From JAICQM01 sp963781555 (GTDB taxonomy: Bacteria > Chloroflexota > Limnocylindria > QHBO01), in NCBI GenBank assembly GCA_963781555.1, contig CAWAGB010000006.1:248001-312000 (forward strand): DNA of 64,000 nucleotides, written 5' to 3'. The translations under genes were made by a program, and so were the position numbers. Below are positions 46,389-57,700 of the stretch, in pieces; the stretch's first letter is position 1, and every line of letters begins with the position of its first letter. The notes under the pieces are model-generated. The model worked only from the letters and a program-made list of their open reading frames with translations. It did no database searches and was not told where the DNA came from.

Positions 46389-47927
46389 ATGACGGCGGGG
46401 GAGGCGCCGCGGCAGCGCCACGCCATCGAGCTGGCACTGGTGGGCCTGACCCTCGCGCTCGCCATCTTCACGATCCTGGTGGTGATCGTGCCATCGGTGC
46501 AGCCGGCGCTGATCAACGACCGGCTCGACGCCGCGATCACCGGCGCAGCGACGCTCATCGGCCTGTCGGTGGCAGGCCTGGCATGGGTCCGCTACCGCGA
46601 GCTGCGTGAGCTGGGAGCGCTGCTCCAGGCGAGCGCGTTTGCCCTGCTCGGCAGCTTCAACCTTGCGACCGTCCTCGTATCGATCAGCCTGGCGCCGCCC
46701 TCTGCCGGCGGACCGGTGGATGTCGGGGAGCTGCCCATCCTGGGCGGCATCGTGGTGCGACTGGTGAGCACGGCCCTGCTGATCGCCGCGGGCCTGGCGG
46801 GGGATCGCCGCGCGCGTCTGACGCTGTCCGCCGCGCGTGCCACCCTGCTGGGCCCAAGCGCCGGCATCCTGGCGGTCATGGCGCTCGTCGCGATCTTTCG
46901 GCCGGAGCTGCCGTCGTTGCTGGACCCGGCGGCGGCAGCCAGCCTCCGCGACCACCCGACACAGGCGCTCGGCGTCGCAGCCGGACCGCTTCTGCTCTCA
47001 TTGCAGCTGGCGATCGCCGGCGGGTACCTGGTGGCCGCCTACCTCGCCTTCCGCGGCTGGCAGCGCCAGCACGTGGTCGCCGAGGCGTGGCTGGCTGCCG
47101 GCCTGGTGATCGCCGCGTTCAGCCAGGTCCACGCCGGCATCCATCCGGGAGCTTCCGCCTCGCTGGTGACCACGGCCGACTTCCTGCGCGTCGGCTTTTA
47201 CATCACCCTGCTGCTCGGCCTCGCCGCTGCCCGCAGGGCCGACGTGCGCGCCCTGCGCTGGGCGAACATCGAGCTGCTCCAGCTTCGCGACGCGGACTCG
47301 GCTCGCGCTGCCCTCCAGGAGCGCGCCCGGCTGGCGCGCGAGATCCACGACGGGCTGGCGCAGGACCTGTGGTACGCCAAGCTCAAGCAGTCGCGCCTCG
47401 AGCAGGCCGGTCCGCTGAGCGAGGAGCAGGCGATCCTCGTCCGCGAGGTGACCGATGCCATCGACGCCGCCCTGGCCGAGGCGCGCCAGTCCGTGGCGGC
47501 CATGCGCCTGACCGATGAGGCGCCGTTGGAATCGCTCATCGGCCGGTACGTCGAGGACTACGCCGACAGGTTCGGCGTCCGTGCCGTGTTCGAGCCCGCC
47601 GGCCGTGAGCTGCCCGACCTGCCCGCCCGGACCCAGGCGGAGATGCTGCGGATCGTGCAGGAGGCGCTGAACAATGTGCGAAAGCACGCCGACGCGACCC
47701 TCGTCCGCGTGCGGCTGGAGGTGACCGATGGCGGCGTACGGGTCAGCGTGGTCGACAACGGCCGCGGGTTCGATCCACGCGTCGGCGATGGGATCGGGTT
47801 CGGCATGGAGAGCATGCGCCAGCGGGCAGCCCTGATCGGTGCCGAGATCCAGATCGACGCACGGCCGCAGGACGGCACGCGGCTCGCACTGTTCGTCCCC
47901 GCTCGCATCGCGGAGACTGGCGCATGA
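46389..47927 (+). CDS. NarX/DesK-type sensor histidine kinase with eight membrane helices
   Basis: A 512-residue kinase. Residues 1-290 contain about eight hydrophobic helices and no extracytoplasmic sensor domain, so the signal is probably sensed in or at the membrane. The HisKA_3 phospho-acceptor is H320 in LAREIHDGLAQDLWYAKLKQ. The ATPase has the N-box EMLRIVQEALNNVRKHADAT and G1/G2 VVDNGRGFDPRVGDGIGFGM. It should phosphorylate the response regulator whose ATG overlaps its stop. Signal unknown. Confidence 0.88.
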   Translation: MTAGEAPRQRHAIELALVGLTLALAIFTILVVIVPSVQPALINDRLDAAITGAATLIGLSVAGLAWVRYRELRELGALLQASAFALLGSFNLATVLVSISLAPPSAGGPVDVGELPILGGIVVRLVSTALLIAAGLAGDRRARLTLSAARATLLGPSAGILAVMALVAIFRPELPSLLDPAAAASLRDHPTQALGVAAGPLLLSLQLAIAGGYLVAAYLAFRGWQRQHVVAEAWLAAGLVIAAFSQVHAGIHPGASASLVTTADFLRVGFYITLLLGLAAARRADVRALRWANIELLQLRDADSARAALQERARLAREIHDGLAQDLWYAKLKQSRLEQAGPLSEEQAILVREVTDAIDAALAEARQSVAAMRLTDEAPLESLIGRYVEDYADRFGVRAVFEPAGRELPDLPARTQAEMLRIVQEALNNVRKHADATLVRVRLEVTDGGVRVSVVDNGRGFDPRVGDGIGFGMESMRQRAALIGAEIQIDARPQDGTRLALFVPARIAETGA

Positions 47928-48571
47928 CCGATTCCACGCGGGCCCTGCGCGTCATGCTGGTGGACGACCATGCCCTGGTGCGGTCGGCGATCCGCCAGGC
48001 GCTCAGCGCCCCCGACATCGAGGTGGTGGGCGAGGCTGCCACCGCCGAGGATGCATTGCGCAGCGCCGCGGAGCTGCGGCCGGACGTCCTCCTGCTGGAC
48101 ATCGACCTTCCCGGGATGAGTGGCGTGGACCTCGTGCGCGAGCTGGCGCCGCGCCTGCCGGCGACCCGGATCGTGATGCTCACCGTCTCCACCGACCGAC
48201 GTCATCTGCTCGACGCCGTGCGTCATGGGGCAGCTGGCTACCTGACCAAGGACCTCCCGGCCGATGCGCTGCTGCGCGCGGTGCGCGGCATTCGGCTTGG
48301 CGATCTGCCCATGCCGCGCGCCATGGCGGCGAAGGTAATCGAGCATTTCGCCCGCGGCGCTGCCACCTCGGACGAAGACTCGGAGCTCGCGTCGCTCAGT
48401 GCGCGAGAGCTCGAAGTGCTGCGACTCCTGGAGGCCGGCCTCACGGACCGCGAGATCGCGGACGCGCTGACGATCTCAACGCGGACCGTGGAGAGCCACG
48501 TCAGCGCGGTGCTGCGCAAGCTCGGGGTGCGGAATCGCGCGGAGGCCGCGCGGCGCTACCGCGAGGGCTGA
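47924..48571 (+). CDS. NarL/FixJ-family response regulator
   Basis: A 215-residue two-domain regulator in ATGA overlap with the kinase. The receiver has acidic pocket MLVDDHAL, phospho-acceptor D59 in LLLDIDLPGMSG, and K in YLTKDLPAD. The LuxR-type helix-turn-helix is LSARELEVLRLLEAGLTDRE with ISTRTVESHVSAVLRKLGVR. It forms a two-component system with the preceding kinase; targets unknown. Confidence 0.92.
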   Translation: MTDSTRALRVMLVDDHALVRSAIRQALSAPDIEVVGEAATAEDALRSAAELRPDVLLLDIDLPGMSGVDLVRELAPRLPATRIVMLTVSTDRRHLLDAVRHGAAGYLTKDLPADALLRAVRGIRLGDLPMPRAMAAKVIEHFARGAATSDEDSELASLSARELEVLRLLEAGLTDREIADALTISTRTVESHVSAVLRKLGVRNRAEAARRYREG

Positions 48572-48580
48572 GCCGCAGGC

Positions 48581-49012
48581 TCAGTCGCGCTTGAAGAGCC
48601 GGCCGAGCAGGCCGCGACGGCGCGGCCCCTCCTCGTGGACCCGATCCCAGGCGGCGGCCTGGCCGGCAATGGCCTGGGCCCGGCGATTGATTTCCTCTCG
48701 GCGCTGGCGAACGGCCTCGAGGCGCTGCTGCTCGAGCAGCTCCTGGGCCCTCGCCAGCTCCAGAGCCGCGCCGGCGGCCTCGTAGGCCTCCTGGGCCAGC
48801 GCGAGCTGCGCCAGGGCACGATTGGAGCCGGAGGCCGAGCTCCGCAGCGCGTCAAGCCATGCGGCCCTCGCGGTCTCGTAGGTAGCCTCGGCCTCGGACA
48901 CCGACAGGGTGCGTGGCTGGACTCCGACCGACGCCTCAGCCGGCGAGGCCTGGGTGTCGGTGTTGGCCGGCGTCGCGGCGCGGCGGGCGGCGCGGTCGCT
49001 CAGGGAGCTCAC
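48581..49012 (-). CDS. Coiled-coil hypothetical protein
   Basis: A 143-residue protein. About residues 38-120 are a long Ala/Glu/Arg-rich helix with heptad character (SEAEATYETARAAWLDALRS, ALAQEAYEAAGAALELARAQ), and the end is basic (RRRGLLGRLFKRD), which could touch membrane or nucleic acid. No family recognised. It overlaps the upstream minus-strand gene by four bases and is tail-to-tail with the response regulator. Confidence 0.6.
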   Translation of the reverse strand: MSSLSDRAARRAATPANTDTQASPAEASVGVQPRTLSVSEAEATYETARAAWLDALRSSASGSNRALAQLALAQEAYEAAGAALELARAQELLEQQRLEAVRQRREEINRRAQAIAGQAAAWDRVHEEGPRRRGLLGRLFKRD

Positions 49013-49728
49013 GCCCCGGCCTCGCGGACGGCTGCGATCTCGGCGCGGAAGAGCCGTGGCTGCCCGACGTCCAGCGTCAGGCCCTCACCGTTGCGGAGGC
49101 TGAGCAGCAGACGCTCGCCGCCCAGCGCCGTCTCGGTGAGATCGGCCAGCGGAATCGTCACGGTCACCTGACCGTCAAGCACGAGGCGGGTAGCGGTGAG
49201 GAGCAGCAGCCCGCTGTAGCCCGGCACGTCGCGGCGGCCGGCGTTCAGCACGGCGCCCAGGCGGTAGGCGTATACCGCTTCATTCGCCCCGAGCACGGGG
49301 CGGTTGGTGGGCGGTACCTCATCGAGCGGGGTGATCCCAGCCTCTCGGTACCGAGCTCGCGCATCACGCGCTGCCTGTTCATCGCTCTCGATACGGCGGA
49401 GGACCTCCACCGCATCATCTGCCGCCGCGGTCGACGACACGGGATGAACCTCCGACCCGGGGCGCACATCCTGCCGGCTCGGGTCGGACACGGCGGCTGC
49501 ACCCGGATCGGGCTCGGACTGGTTCACCTCGCGAGCGTAGGCCGTGCTCGTCCCGCCGGCATCGGGAGAACTACGGATTGCGGTACGGATCATGGCCTCC
49601 GTATCGCGTGCCTGGTGCGCCCAGTCACCGATTGTACGGATGCCCAATTCCGTACCCGGGTCCGTGCATCCACGGATGGAAGCCCGGAGCGCCCGCCGTA
49701 GTCTGCGAAGGCTCTTATCAGCACTCAT
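49009..49728 (-). CDS. Hypothetical protein with PH/GRAM-like C-terminal domain
   Basis: A 239-residue protein from ATG 49728. The N-terminal 100 residues are Ala/Asp/Ser-rich and probably flexible. The last 110 residues contain GANEAVYAYRLGAVLNAGRR and PGYSGLLLLTATRLVLDGQV, then VTIPLADLTETALGGERLLL and LSLRNGEGLTLDVGQPRLFR, a pattern of alternating strands typical of small bacterial PH-like domains. Co-transcribed with the coiled-coil gene. Function unknown. Confidence 0.55.
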   Translation of the reverse strand: MSADKSLRRLRRALRASIRGCTDPGTELGIRTIGDWAHQARDTEAMIRTAIRSSPDAGGTSTAYAREVNQSEPDPGAAAVSDPSRQDVRPGSEVHPVSSTAAADDAVEVLRRIESDEQAARDARARYREAGITPLDEVPPTNRPVLGANEAVYAYRLGAVLNAGRRDVPGYSGLLLLTATRLVLDGQVTVTIPLADLTETALGGERLLLSLRNGEGLTLDVGQPRLFRAEIAAVREAGA

Positions 49729-49785
49729 CGGTCCGTGCACCCGATTGGGAAACGGACCGCGCATCCAACTCGAGGGGTCACATAC

Positions 49786-51252
49786 ATGTCCATGCTCGCT
49801 GTGCCTGCGAGTTCGCGCCGTCCCGTCCGCACGGCGCTCGTCGTCCTTCAGCTGCTTGTCTTCATCTTCTCCCTGGCCTCGCCGCTGAGCGCGCTTGCCG
49901 CGGATCCCACGCCGGATCCGTCACCCAGCAGCGAGCCGGCCGCCTCGAGCGATCCTTCGGCAGCACCCAGCGCGTCGGATCCCGCGACGCCGAGCGAGGC
50001 ACCGAGCGCGACCCCCGCTCCGACCGACGCTCCGGCCCCCAGCGATGCTCCCGCGCCCGCGACTCCCGCCCCGTCCGATCCCGCGGCGCCCGAGACGCTC
50101 TACTCCTTCATCGTCACCTTTGCGGCAGGCACCTCGGCCGCAGAGCAGGACGCGTCGCTGGCCGCCGTCGGCGCCGGCGCGTCCTCATCCGTCCCGCAGC
50201 TGCGGATGGCTGCCGCGGACCTCACCGCGGACCAGGTCCACGCGCTCCAGGCTGACCCCGCCGTCGCGCGCCTCGACCTCGACCGCACCCGCGTGACCGA
50301 GTCGATCCCCTCCGACAGCGCCTACGCGGACCAGTGGTCGCTGCCTAAGGTCGGCTGGGATCAGCTGTACGGCACGGTCGGCATCGCCGGCACGTCGACC
50401 GTCGCGATCCTGGACACCGGCGTCGACGGCTCGCACTTCGACCTCGACGAGGTCGTCCTTCCCGGCACCTCCATCCTGGACGGCTCCAACGGGCTGACCG
50501 ATCCCAACGGCCACGGCACCGCCATGGCCGGCATCGTGGCTGCAGAGACAGATAACGGCTACGGCGTGGCCGGCACCGCGTACGCGGGCGTCTCGATCCT
50601 GCCCGTCACCGTCCTGGGCGCCGATGGCACCGGCCAGGACAGCGACATCATCTCGGGCGTCGTCTGGGCTGCCGATCACGGCGCCGACGTCATCCTCATG
50701 TCCTTCAGCAACCCCGGCTACTCGCCCGCCCTCCAGGCGGCGCTCGACTACGCCTGGGATGCCGGCGCCGTCATCGTGGCCGCCACCGGCAACGACGCCA
50801 GCTCCGCCGCCACATTCCCGGCCGGCGATCGCGGCGTCATCGGCGTCACCTCGACCGATGCCTCGGATGCGCTCGCCGCATCCGCCAACTACGGGCCTGC
50901 CGCCTTCATGGCCGCCCCCGGCGAGGGGATCGTCACCACCGCCGCGGGCGGTGGGGTGGCCACCATCTCCGGCACGTCGGCCTCCGCTGCCCAGGTCGCC
51001 GGCGCCGCCGCGCTGCTCTCGGCCAACGAGCCGTCTCTTTCAAACGGCGTCATCGTCGCGCGCCTGGCTGCCAACGCCGATCCGGCGGGGGATCCCGCGG
51101 CCACCGGCAACGGCCGGCTGAACCTGCTGCGCGCCATGGAGGCGACTTCGACCGATGCCGTTGAGCCCGCTGGCGTTGCGCCCGTGGGGGATGGGGGTCC
51201 GTTCGTCGGACCGTACTCGGCCAGCGCATCGAGACTACACTGGCTGTGGTGA
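49786..51252 (+). CDS. Secreted S8 (subtilisin-like) serine protease, N-terminal part of a larger broken frame
   Basis: A 488-residue open part. The signal peptide (TALVVLQLLVFIFSLASPLS, ALAA) is followed by a Pro/Ala/Ser/Asp-rich linker and an I9-like propeptide (LYSFIVTFAAGTSAAEQDAS). The catalytic triad is Asp in AILDTGVDGSHFD, His in DPNGHGTAMAGIVAA and Ser in ISGTSASAAQVAGAAAL. The Ser motif is GTSASAAQ rather than GTSMAAP. GAGGGG precedes the ATG. The frame stops at 51252 right after GPYSASASR, but coding-like sequence goes on in other frames into the PKD protein, so the true product is probably much longer. Confidence 0.8.
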   Translation: MSMLAVPASSRRPVRTALVVLQLLVFIFSLASPLSALAADPTPDPSPSSEPAASSDPSAAPSASDPATPSEAPSATPAPTDAPAPSDAPAPATPAPSDPAAPETLYSFIVTFAAGTSAAEQDASLAAVGAGASSSVPQLRMAAADLTADQVHALQADPAVARLDLDRTRVTESIPSDSAYADQWSLPKVGWDQLYGTVGIAGTSTVAILDTGVDGSHFDLDEVVLPGTSILDGSNGLTDPNGHGTAMAGIVAAETDNGYGVAGTAYAGVSILPVTVLGADGTGQDSDIISGVVWAADHGADVILMSFSNPGYSPALQAALDYAWDAGAVIVAATGNDASSAATFPAGDRGVIGVTSTDASDALAASANYGPAAFMAAPGEGIVTTAAGGGVATISGTSASAAQVAGAAALLSANEPSLSNGVIVARLAANADPAGDPAATGNGRLNLLRAMEATSTDAVEPAGVAPVGDGGPFVGPYSASASRLHWLW

Positions 51253-51757
51253 CCCCGGCCTGGGTCGCAGCGGCGAGTATCACCACCTTCTCGTTCGATT
51301 CTCGTCCACCAACGCCGCCGGCACGACCGGCACGGGTCCCTATTTGATTCCCACAGGCTGGACTGCCCAGCAAACTGCCAATTCAGCCGGGGCGGGCTAT
51401 TTTCCGCAGCCGTTGGACCGGCTACCAACTGCGCTTCGATTGCGATCAATTCGGTCGTAGCGGTCGCGGGTGGCACTGGGTGCGATTTACGCACAACTGC
51501 AATAACAACCAGAATTTCACGATTACATACAAAGACGCTACCGCGCCATCGCCCGGCACCACCACTGCCTACACGTTCACCTCGACGCCCGTCTCCGGAG
51601 CACAGCGGATCGTCACGGTTACCGCTGCGGCCAATCAGCCGCCGGTTGTGAACAGAACGAACGCCACCGCGACAGTCGACAGAGGGCCAGACCGCGACGA
51701 ACACTGGGACCTGGTCCGACGCGAATAGCGGAGACACCGTGACCCTTTCGCGCCTCC
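51253..51757 (+). other. Coding bridge with several frameshifts linking the protease to the PKD protein
   Basis: Translation pieces appear in order in different frames: TLAVVTPAWVAAASITTFSF, then FSSTNAAGTTGTGPYLIPTG, WTGYQLRFDCDQFGRSGRGW and FTITYKDATAPSPGTTTAYT, then EGQTATNTGTWSDANSGDTV, joining VGRVIKSGTNAAGTWSWSFA. They look like one Ig-like surface domain followed by the first PKD-type domain. Needed corrections fall near 51235, 51293, 51403, 51675 and 51750. Base composition near 51480-51540 is visibly more A/T-rich than the flanks. Either sequence errors or a decayed segment. Confidence 0.55.
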
Positions 51758-54700
51758 GTGGGAAGGGTCATCAAAAGCGGTACAAATGCGGCGGGAACGT
51801 GGTCGTGGTCATTCGCGACTGCCGATGGGCCGGCGCAGAGCCAAACGGTGACGATCACCGCAAACGACGGAGCAGGCGGCATCACGTCCACCACCTTCGC
51901 GCTGACGGTCAACAACGTGGCGCCGACAGCGACGTTCAATGCGTCGTCGCCGGTCAACGAGGGCTCGAGCATCAGCCTGTCCCTCACGGCGGGCGCGGAT
52001 GCCTCGAGCGTCGACGCCACGAGCCTGACCTACGCCTTCGACTGCGGCCTGGGGGCCGGCTACGGCGCCGCCACGTCGACCGCCACCGCGTCGTGCCCGA
52101 CCACCGACAACGGCTCGCGAACGGTGAAGGGCAAGGTCCTCGACAAGGACGGCGCCTCCACCGAATACAGCGCCTCGGTCACCATCAACAACGTCGCCCC
52201 GACCGCGACCTTCAACGCCCCGGCATCGGTCAATGAGGGATCGAACATCAGCCTATCGCTGACCGGTCCGACCGATCCATCGAGCGCCGATACGACCGCC
52301 GGCTTCCAGTACGCATTCGATTGCGGCACCGGCTCGGGGTTCAGCCTGTTCTCGGCGGCCTCGACTGCGGTCTGCGCGACGAATGACAACGGCACCAGGA
52401 CGGTCAAGGGCCAAATCCGAGACAAGGACCTGGCGATCACCGAATACAGCAAGAGCGTCACGGTCAACAACGTGGCGCCGACAGCGACCTTTAGCGCCCC
52501 GTCGCCCGTCAACGAGGGCTCGCCGATCGCGCTGTCCCTGACATCGGCCACCGATGCCTCGAGCGTCGACGCCACGAGCCTGACCTACGCCTTCGACTGC
52601 GGCCTGGGGGCCGGCTACGGCGCCGCCACGTCGACCGCCACCGCGTCGTGCCCGACCACCGACAACGGCTCGCGAACGGTGAAGGCCAAGGTCCTCGACA
52701 AGGACGGCGCCTCCACCGAATACAGCGCCTCGGTCACCATCAACAACGTCGCCCCGACCGCCACGTTCGCCGCGACCTCGCCGGTGAACGAAGGGTCGAG
52801 CATCGGCCTGTCGTTCAGCGGCACCGCTGACGTCAGCAGCGCGGACCAGTCCGCCGGCTTCACCTATGCATTCGACTGCGGTTCCGGGTACGGGTCGTTC
52901 AGCGGTGTGAGCACTGCCTCTTGTTCCACCAATGACAACGGCTCGCGAACGGTGAAGGGCAAGGTCCAGGACAAGGACGGCGGCACGACCGAGTACTCCG
53001 CCTCCGTGACGATCAGCAATGTCGCGCCGACCGCGACCTTTAACGCGCCGGTGTCGGTCAATGAGGGATCGAACATCGCGCTCTCGCTGAGCTCGCCAGT
53101 CGACGCGTCGTCGATCGACGCCGGAATCCTCACCTATGCGTTCGATTGCGGGTCCGGGTATGGCGCGTTCTCCTCGACCGCAAGCGCGAGCTGCCCGACG
53201 ACGGACGAGGGAACCCGCACCGTCAAGGGAAAGATCCGCGACAAGGACGGCGGCGAGACCGAGTACACGGCAAGCGTGACCATCAACAACGTTGCGCCGC
53301 TCGTCACCGCGCCGGTCGTCAATGCACCACAGAACCAGGGCGCCAGCGAGGGCGTGAGCCACACGTTCACGCTTGGCTCATTCACCGATCCCGGCGCCGA
53401 CAGCCCCTGGTCGATTTCGGTCGACTGGGGCGACGGGAACACTGACTCCTTGACGGCCGCAACTGCAACCGGGCCCCTCGGCACCGGCGCTCACACGTAC
53501 GTCGACAACGGCACCTTCACGGTGACGATCACGGTCACGGATGTCGATGGCGCATCGGGCAGCAACACGTTCACTGTCTCGGTCGCCAACACCGCGCCGA
53601 CGGCGCTGATGGCGGGGGATAGCGTCAACGAGGGCAGCCCTGCAACGGTGAGCTTGGCGTTCGCGAGCGACCCGTCCAGCGCGGATACGACCGCGGGATT
53701 CCGCTACAGCTTCAGCTGCGCCAACGATCCACTCGACCTGGCCTCGACCTACGCGGTTGCAACGTCCAGCTCCAGCGCGTTGTGCACCTACGACGACGGC
53801 CCCGCCAACAACACCGTCGCGGGCCGGATCTTCGACAAGGATGGCGGCTATACGGACTACACGACGACGGTGCACGTGAACAACGTTGCTCCGTCCCCGG
53901 CCATCAATGGCGCCCCGCCCGCGAGCCCCGAGGGCACGGCGATTGTGCTGACCGCCTCCGCGACCGATCCGAGTGCCGCCGACACAGCCGCCGGCTTTGA
54001 GTTCAGCTGGACCGTCACGAAGGACGGAGACGCATACACGTCTGGCGTGGGCTCGTCCTTCAGCTTCACTCCCGACGACAACGGCGCGTATGTGGTTACC
54101 CTGACCGCCACTGACCAGGATGGCGGCAGCGCCTCGACGAGCGCGTCGATCGCGGGTACCAACGTCGAGCCGACTGCCACGTTCACATCCCCGCCGAGTG
54201 TGTCCGAGGGTTCACCGATCACGCTTGCCTTCAGCGATGAGTTGGATGCATCGAGCGCCGATCAGGCTGCCGGGTTCGAGTATGCGTTCGACTGCGGCAC
54301 CGCCGGTTATGGGGTCTTTGGTCCGATCGCGACCATCGACTGCCCGACCTCCGATGACGAGACGCGCACGGTCAGGGGCCAGATCAAGGACAAGGACGGC
54401 GGGGTGACCGAATACACCGCCACCGTCAACGTGGCCAACGTGGCGCCCAGCGTGGACGCCGGCGGCGACACCAGCCTGGCCGAGGGCGACACCCTGTCGC
54501 GCAGCGGCAGCTTCAGCGACCCCGGTGCCGACACCTGGACCGCCACCGTCGACTACGGCGACGGCACCCCGGTCGGGGCGCTGACCCTCAATCCCGACAA
54601 GTCCTTCAGCCTCAGCCACACCTACGCCGACGACGGCAGCTACTCCGTGACCGTCACCGTCGCTGACGACGATGCGAGCGGCAGCGCCAGCTTCAGCGTC

Positions 54701-57700
54701 ACGGTCGCCAACGTGGCCCCCAGCGTCGATCTCAGCGGTGACCCCAACGTCGCCGAGGGCTCGCCCTACACGCTGTCCATCAGCGCGGTCAGCGATCCCG
54801 GCACCGACACGGTCAGCAGCTACTTGGTCGCGTGGGGCGATGGCAACAGCGACACCGTCAGCGCCGCCGACCTGGCCACTGCCGGCGGGCAGCTCGCGCA
54901 CACCTATGCCGACGGCCCGGCCGACCACACCATCAGCGTCACCCTGACCGACGAGGATGGCGACTTCGCCAACGCCACCACCCTGCCCGTGCACGTCACC
55001 AACGTGGCGCCCACGGTGAGCCTCAATGGCGCCGCGGCGGTCGACGAGAGCGACACCCCCTACGCCTACAGCTTCCTGGTCAGCGACCCGGGCGATGATG
55101 GCTTCACCGTCAGCGAGGCCGACATCAGCTGCGGCACGGGCGGCGGCCTGGTGGCCGGCAGCCTGACCACCCTCAGCTCGGGTGGCAGCTTCAGCTGCCT
55201 GTTCCTCGACGGCCCGGCGGACCCGCAGCTGTCGATCACCGTCACTGACGACGACCTGGCCACCGGCAGCACCACCCTCGACGTGGCAGTCAGCAACGTC
55301 AAGCCCTTCTACACCGCTCCGGAGCTCGGCAGCCTGCACAACCAGGATGCCAGCGAGGGTGCCGTGCAGGCCTTCGACCTGGGCGCCTTCACCGACGCCG
55401 GCACCATCGACCAGGACTGGACGATCGATGTCGACTGGGGCGATGGCTCGACCCCCGAGTCCTTCACCCAGGCCCTCCAGGGCGCCATCGACCTGACCAC
55501 CCACACCTACGCCGATGACGGCAGCTACCTGGTCGGCGTGACCGTCACCGACAAGGACGGTGGCACCGACAGCGGCAACTTCACCATCAGCGTCGCCAAC
55601 GTGGCGCCCAGCGTGGACGCAGGAGCCGGTGGCAGCCTCAACGAGGGCGACACGTTCACCAGCGCCGGGAGCTTCAGCGACCCGGGTGCCGACACCTGGA
55701 CGGCGACCGTCGACTACGGCGATGGCTCGCCGGTGAGTCCCCTCGCGCTCAACTCGGACAAGACCTTCACGCTGAGCCACCTGTATGCCCAGGACGGCAG
55801 CTACACGCTCACCGTGGTGGTCACCGATGACGAGGGCGCCAGCGGCACTGCGACCGCCACCGTCAACGTGGCCAACGTGGCGCCCAGCGTGGACGCCGGC
55901 GGCGACACCAGCCTGGCCGAGGGCGACACCCTGTCGCGCAGCGGCAGCTTCAGCGACCCCGGTGCCGACACCTGGACCGCCACCGTCGACTACGGCGACG
56001 GCACCCAGGTCGGGGCGCTGACCCTCAATCCCGACAAGTCCTTCAGCCTCAGCCACACCTACGCCGACGACGGCAGCTACTCCGTGACCGTCACCGTCGC
56101 TGACGACGATGCGAGCGGCAGCGCCAGCTTCAGCGTCACGGTCGCCAACGTGGCCCCCAGCGTCGATCTCAGCGGTGACCCCAACGTCGCCGAGGGCTCG
56201 CCCTACACGCTGTCCATCAGCGCGGTCAGCGATCCCGGCACCGACACGGTCAGCAGCTACTTGGTCGCGTGGGGCGATGGCAACAGCGACACCGTCAGCG
56301 CCGCCGACCTGGCCACTGCCGGCGGGCAGCTCGCGCACACCTATGCCGACGGCCCGGCCGACCACACCATCAGCGTCACCCTGACCGACGAGGATGGCGA
56401 CTTCGCCAACGCCACCACCCTGCCCGTGCACGTCACCAACGTGGCGCCCACGGTGAGCCTCAATGGCGCCGCGGCGGTCGACGAGAGCGACACCCCCTAC
56501 GCCTACAGCTTCCTGGTCAGCGACCCGGGCGATGATGGCTTCACCGTCAGCGAGGCCGACATCAGCTGCGGCACGGGCGGCAGCCTGGTGGCCGGCAGCC
56601 TGACCACCCTCAGCTCGGGTGGCAGCTTCAGCTGCCTGTTCCTCGACGGCCCGGCGGACCCGCAGCTGTCGATCACCGTCACTGACGACGACCTGGCCAC
56701 CGGCAGCACCACCCTCGACGTGGCAGTCAGCAACGTCAAGCCCTTCTACACCGCTCCGGAGCTCGGCAGCCTGCACAACCAGGATGCCAGCGAGGGTGCC
56801 GTGCAGGCCTTCGACCTGGGCGCCTTCACCGACGCCGGCACCATCGACCAGGACTGGACGATCGATGTCGACTGGGGCGATGGCTCGACCCCCGAGTCCT
56901 TCACCCAGGCCCTCCAGGGCGCCATCGACCTGACCACCCACACCTACGCCGATGACGGCAGCTACCTGGTCGGCGTGACCGTCACCGACAAGGACGGTGG
57001 CACCGACAGCGGCAACTTCACCATCAGCGTCGCCAACGTGGCGCCCAGCGTGGACGCAGGAGCCGGTGGCAGCCTCAACGAGGGCGACACGTTCACCAGC
57101 GCCGGGAGCTTCAGCGACCCGGGTGCCGACACCTGGACGGCGACCGTCGACTACGGCGATGGCTCGCCGGTGAGTCCCCTCGCGCTCAACTCGGACAAGA
57201 CCTTCACGCTGAGCCACCTGTATGCCCAGGACGGCAGCTACACGCTCACCGTGGTGGTCACCGATGACGAGGGCGCCAGCGGCACTGCGACCGCCACCGT
57301 CAACGTGGCCAACGTGGCGCCCAGCGTGGACGCCGGCGGCGACACCAGCCTGGCCGAGGGCGACACCCTGTCGCGCAGCGGCAGCTTCAGCGACCCCGGT
57401 GCCGACACCTGGACCGCCACCGTCGACTACGGCGACGGCACCCCGGTCGGGGCGCTGACCCTCAATCCCGACAAGTCCTTCAGCCTCAGCCACACCTACG
57501 CCGACGACGGCAGCTACTCCGTGACCGTCACCGTCGCTGACGACGATGCGAGCGGCAGCGCCAGCTTCAGCGTCACGGTCGCCAACGTGGCCCCCAGCGT
57601 CGATCTCAGCGGTGACCCCAACGTCGCCGAGGGCTCGCCCTACACGCTGTCCATCAGCGCGGTCAGCGATCCCGGCACCGACACGGTCAGCAGCTACTTG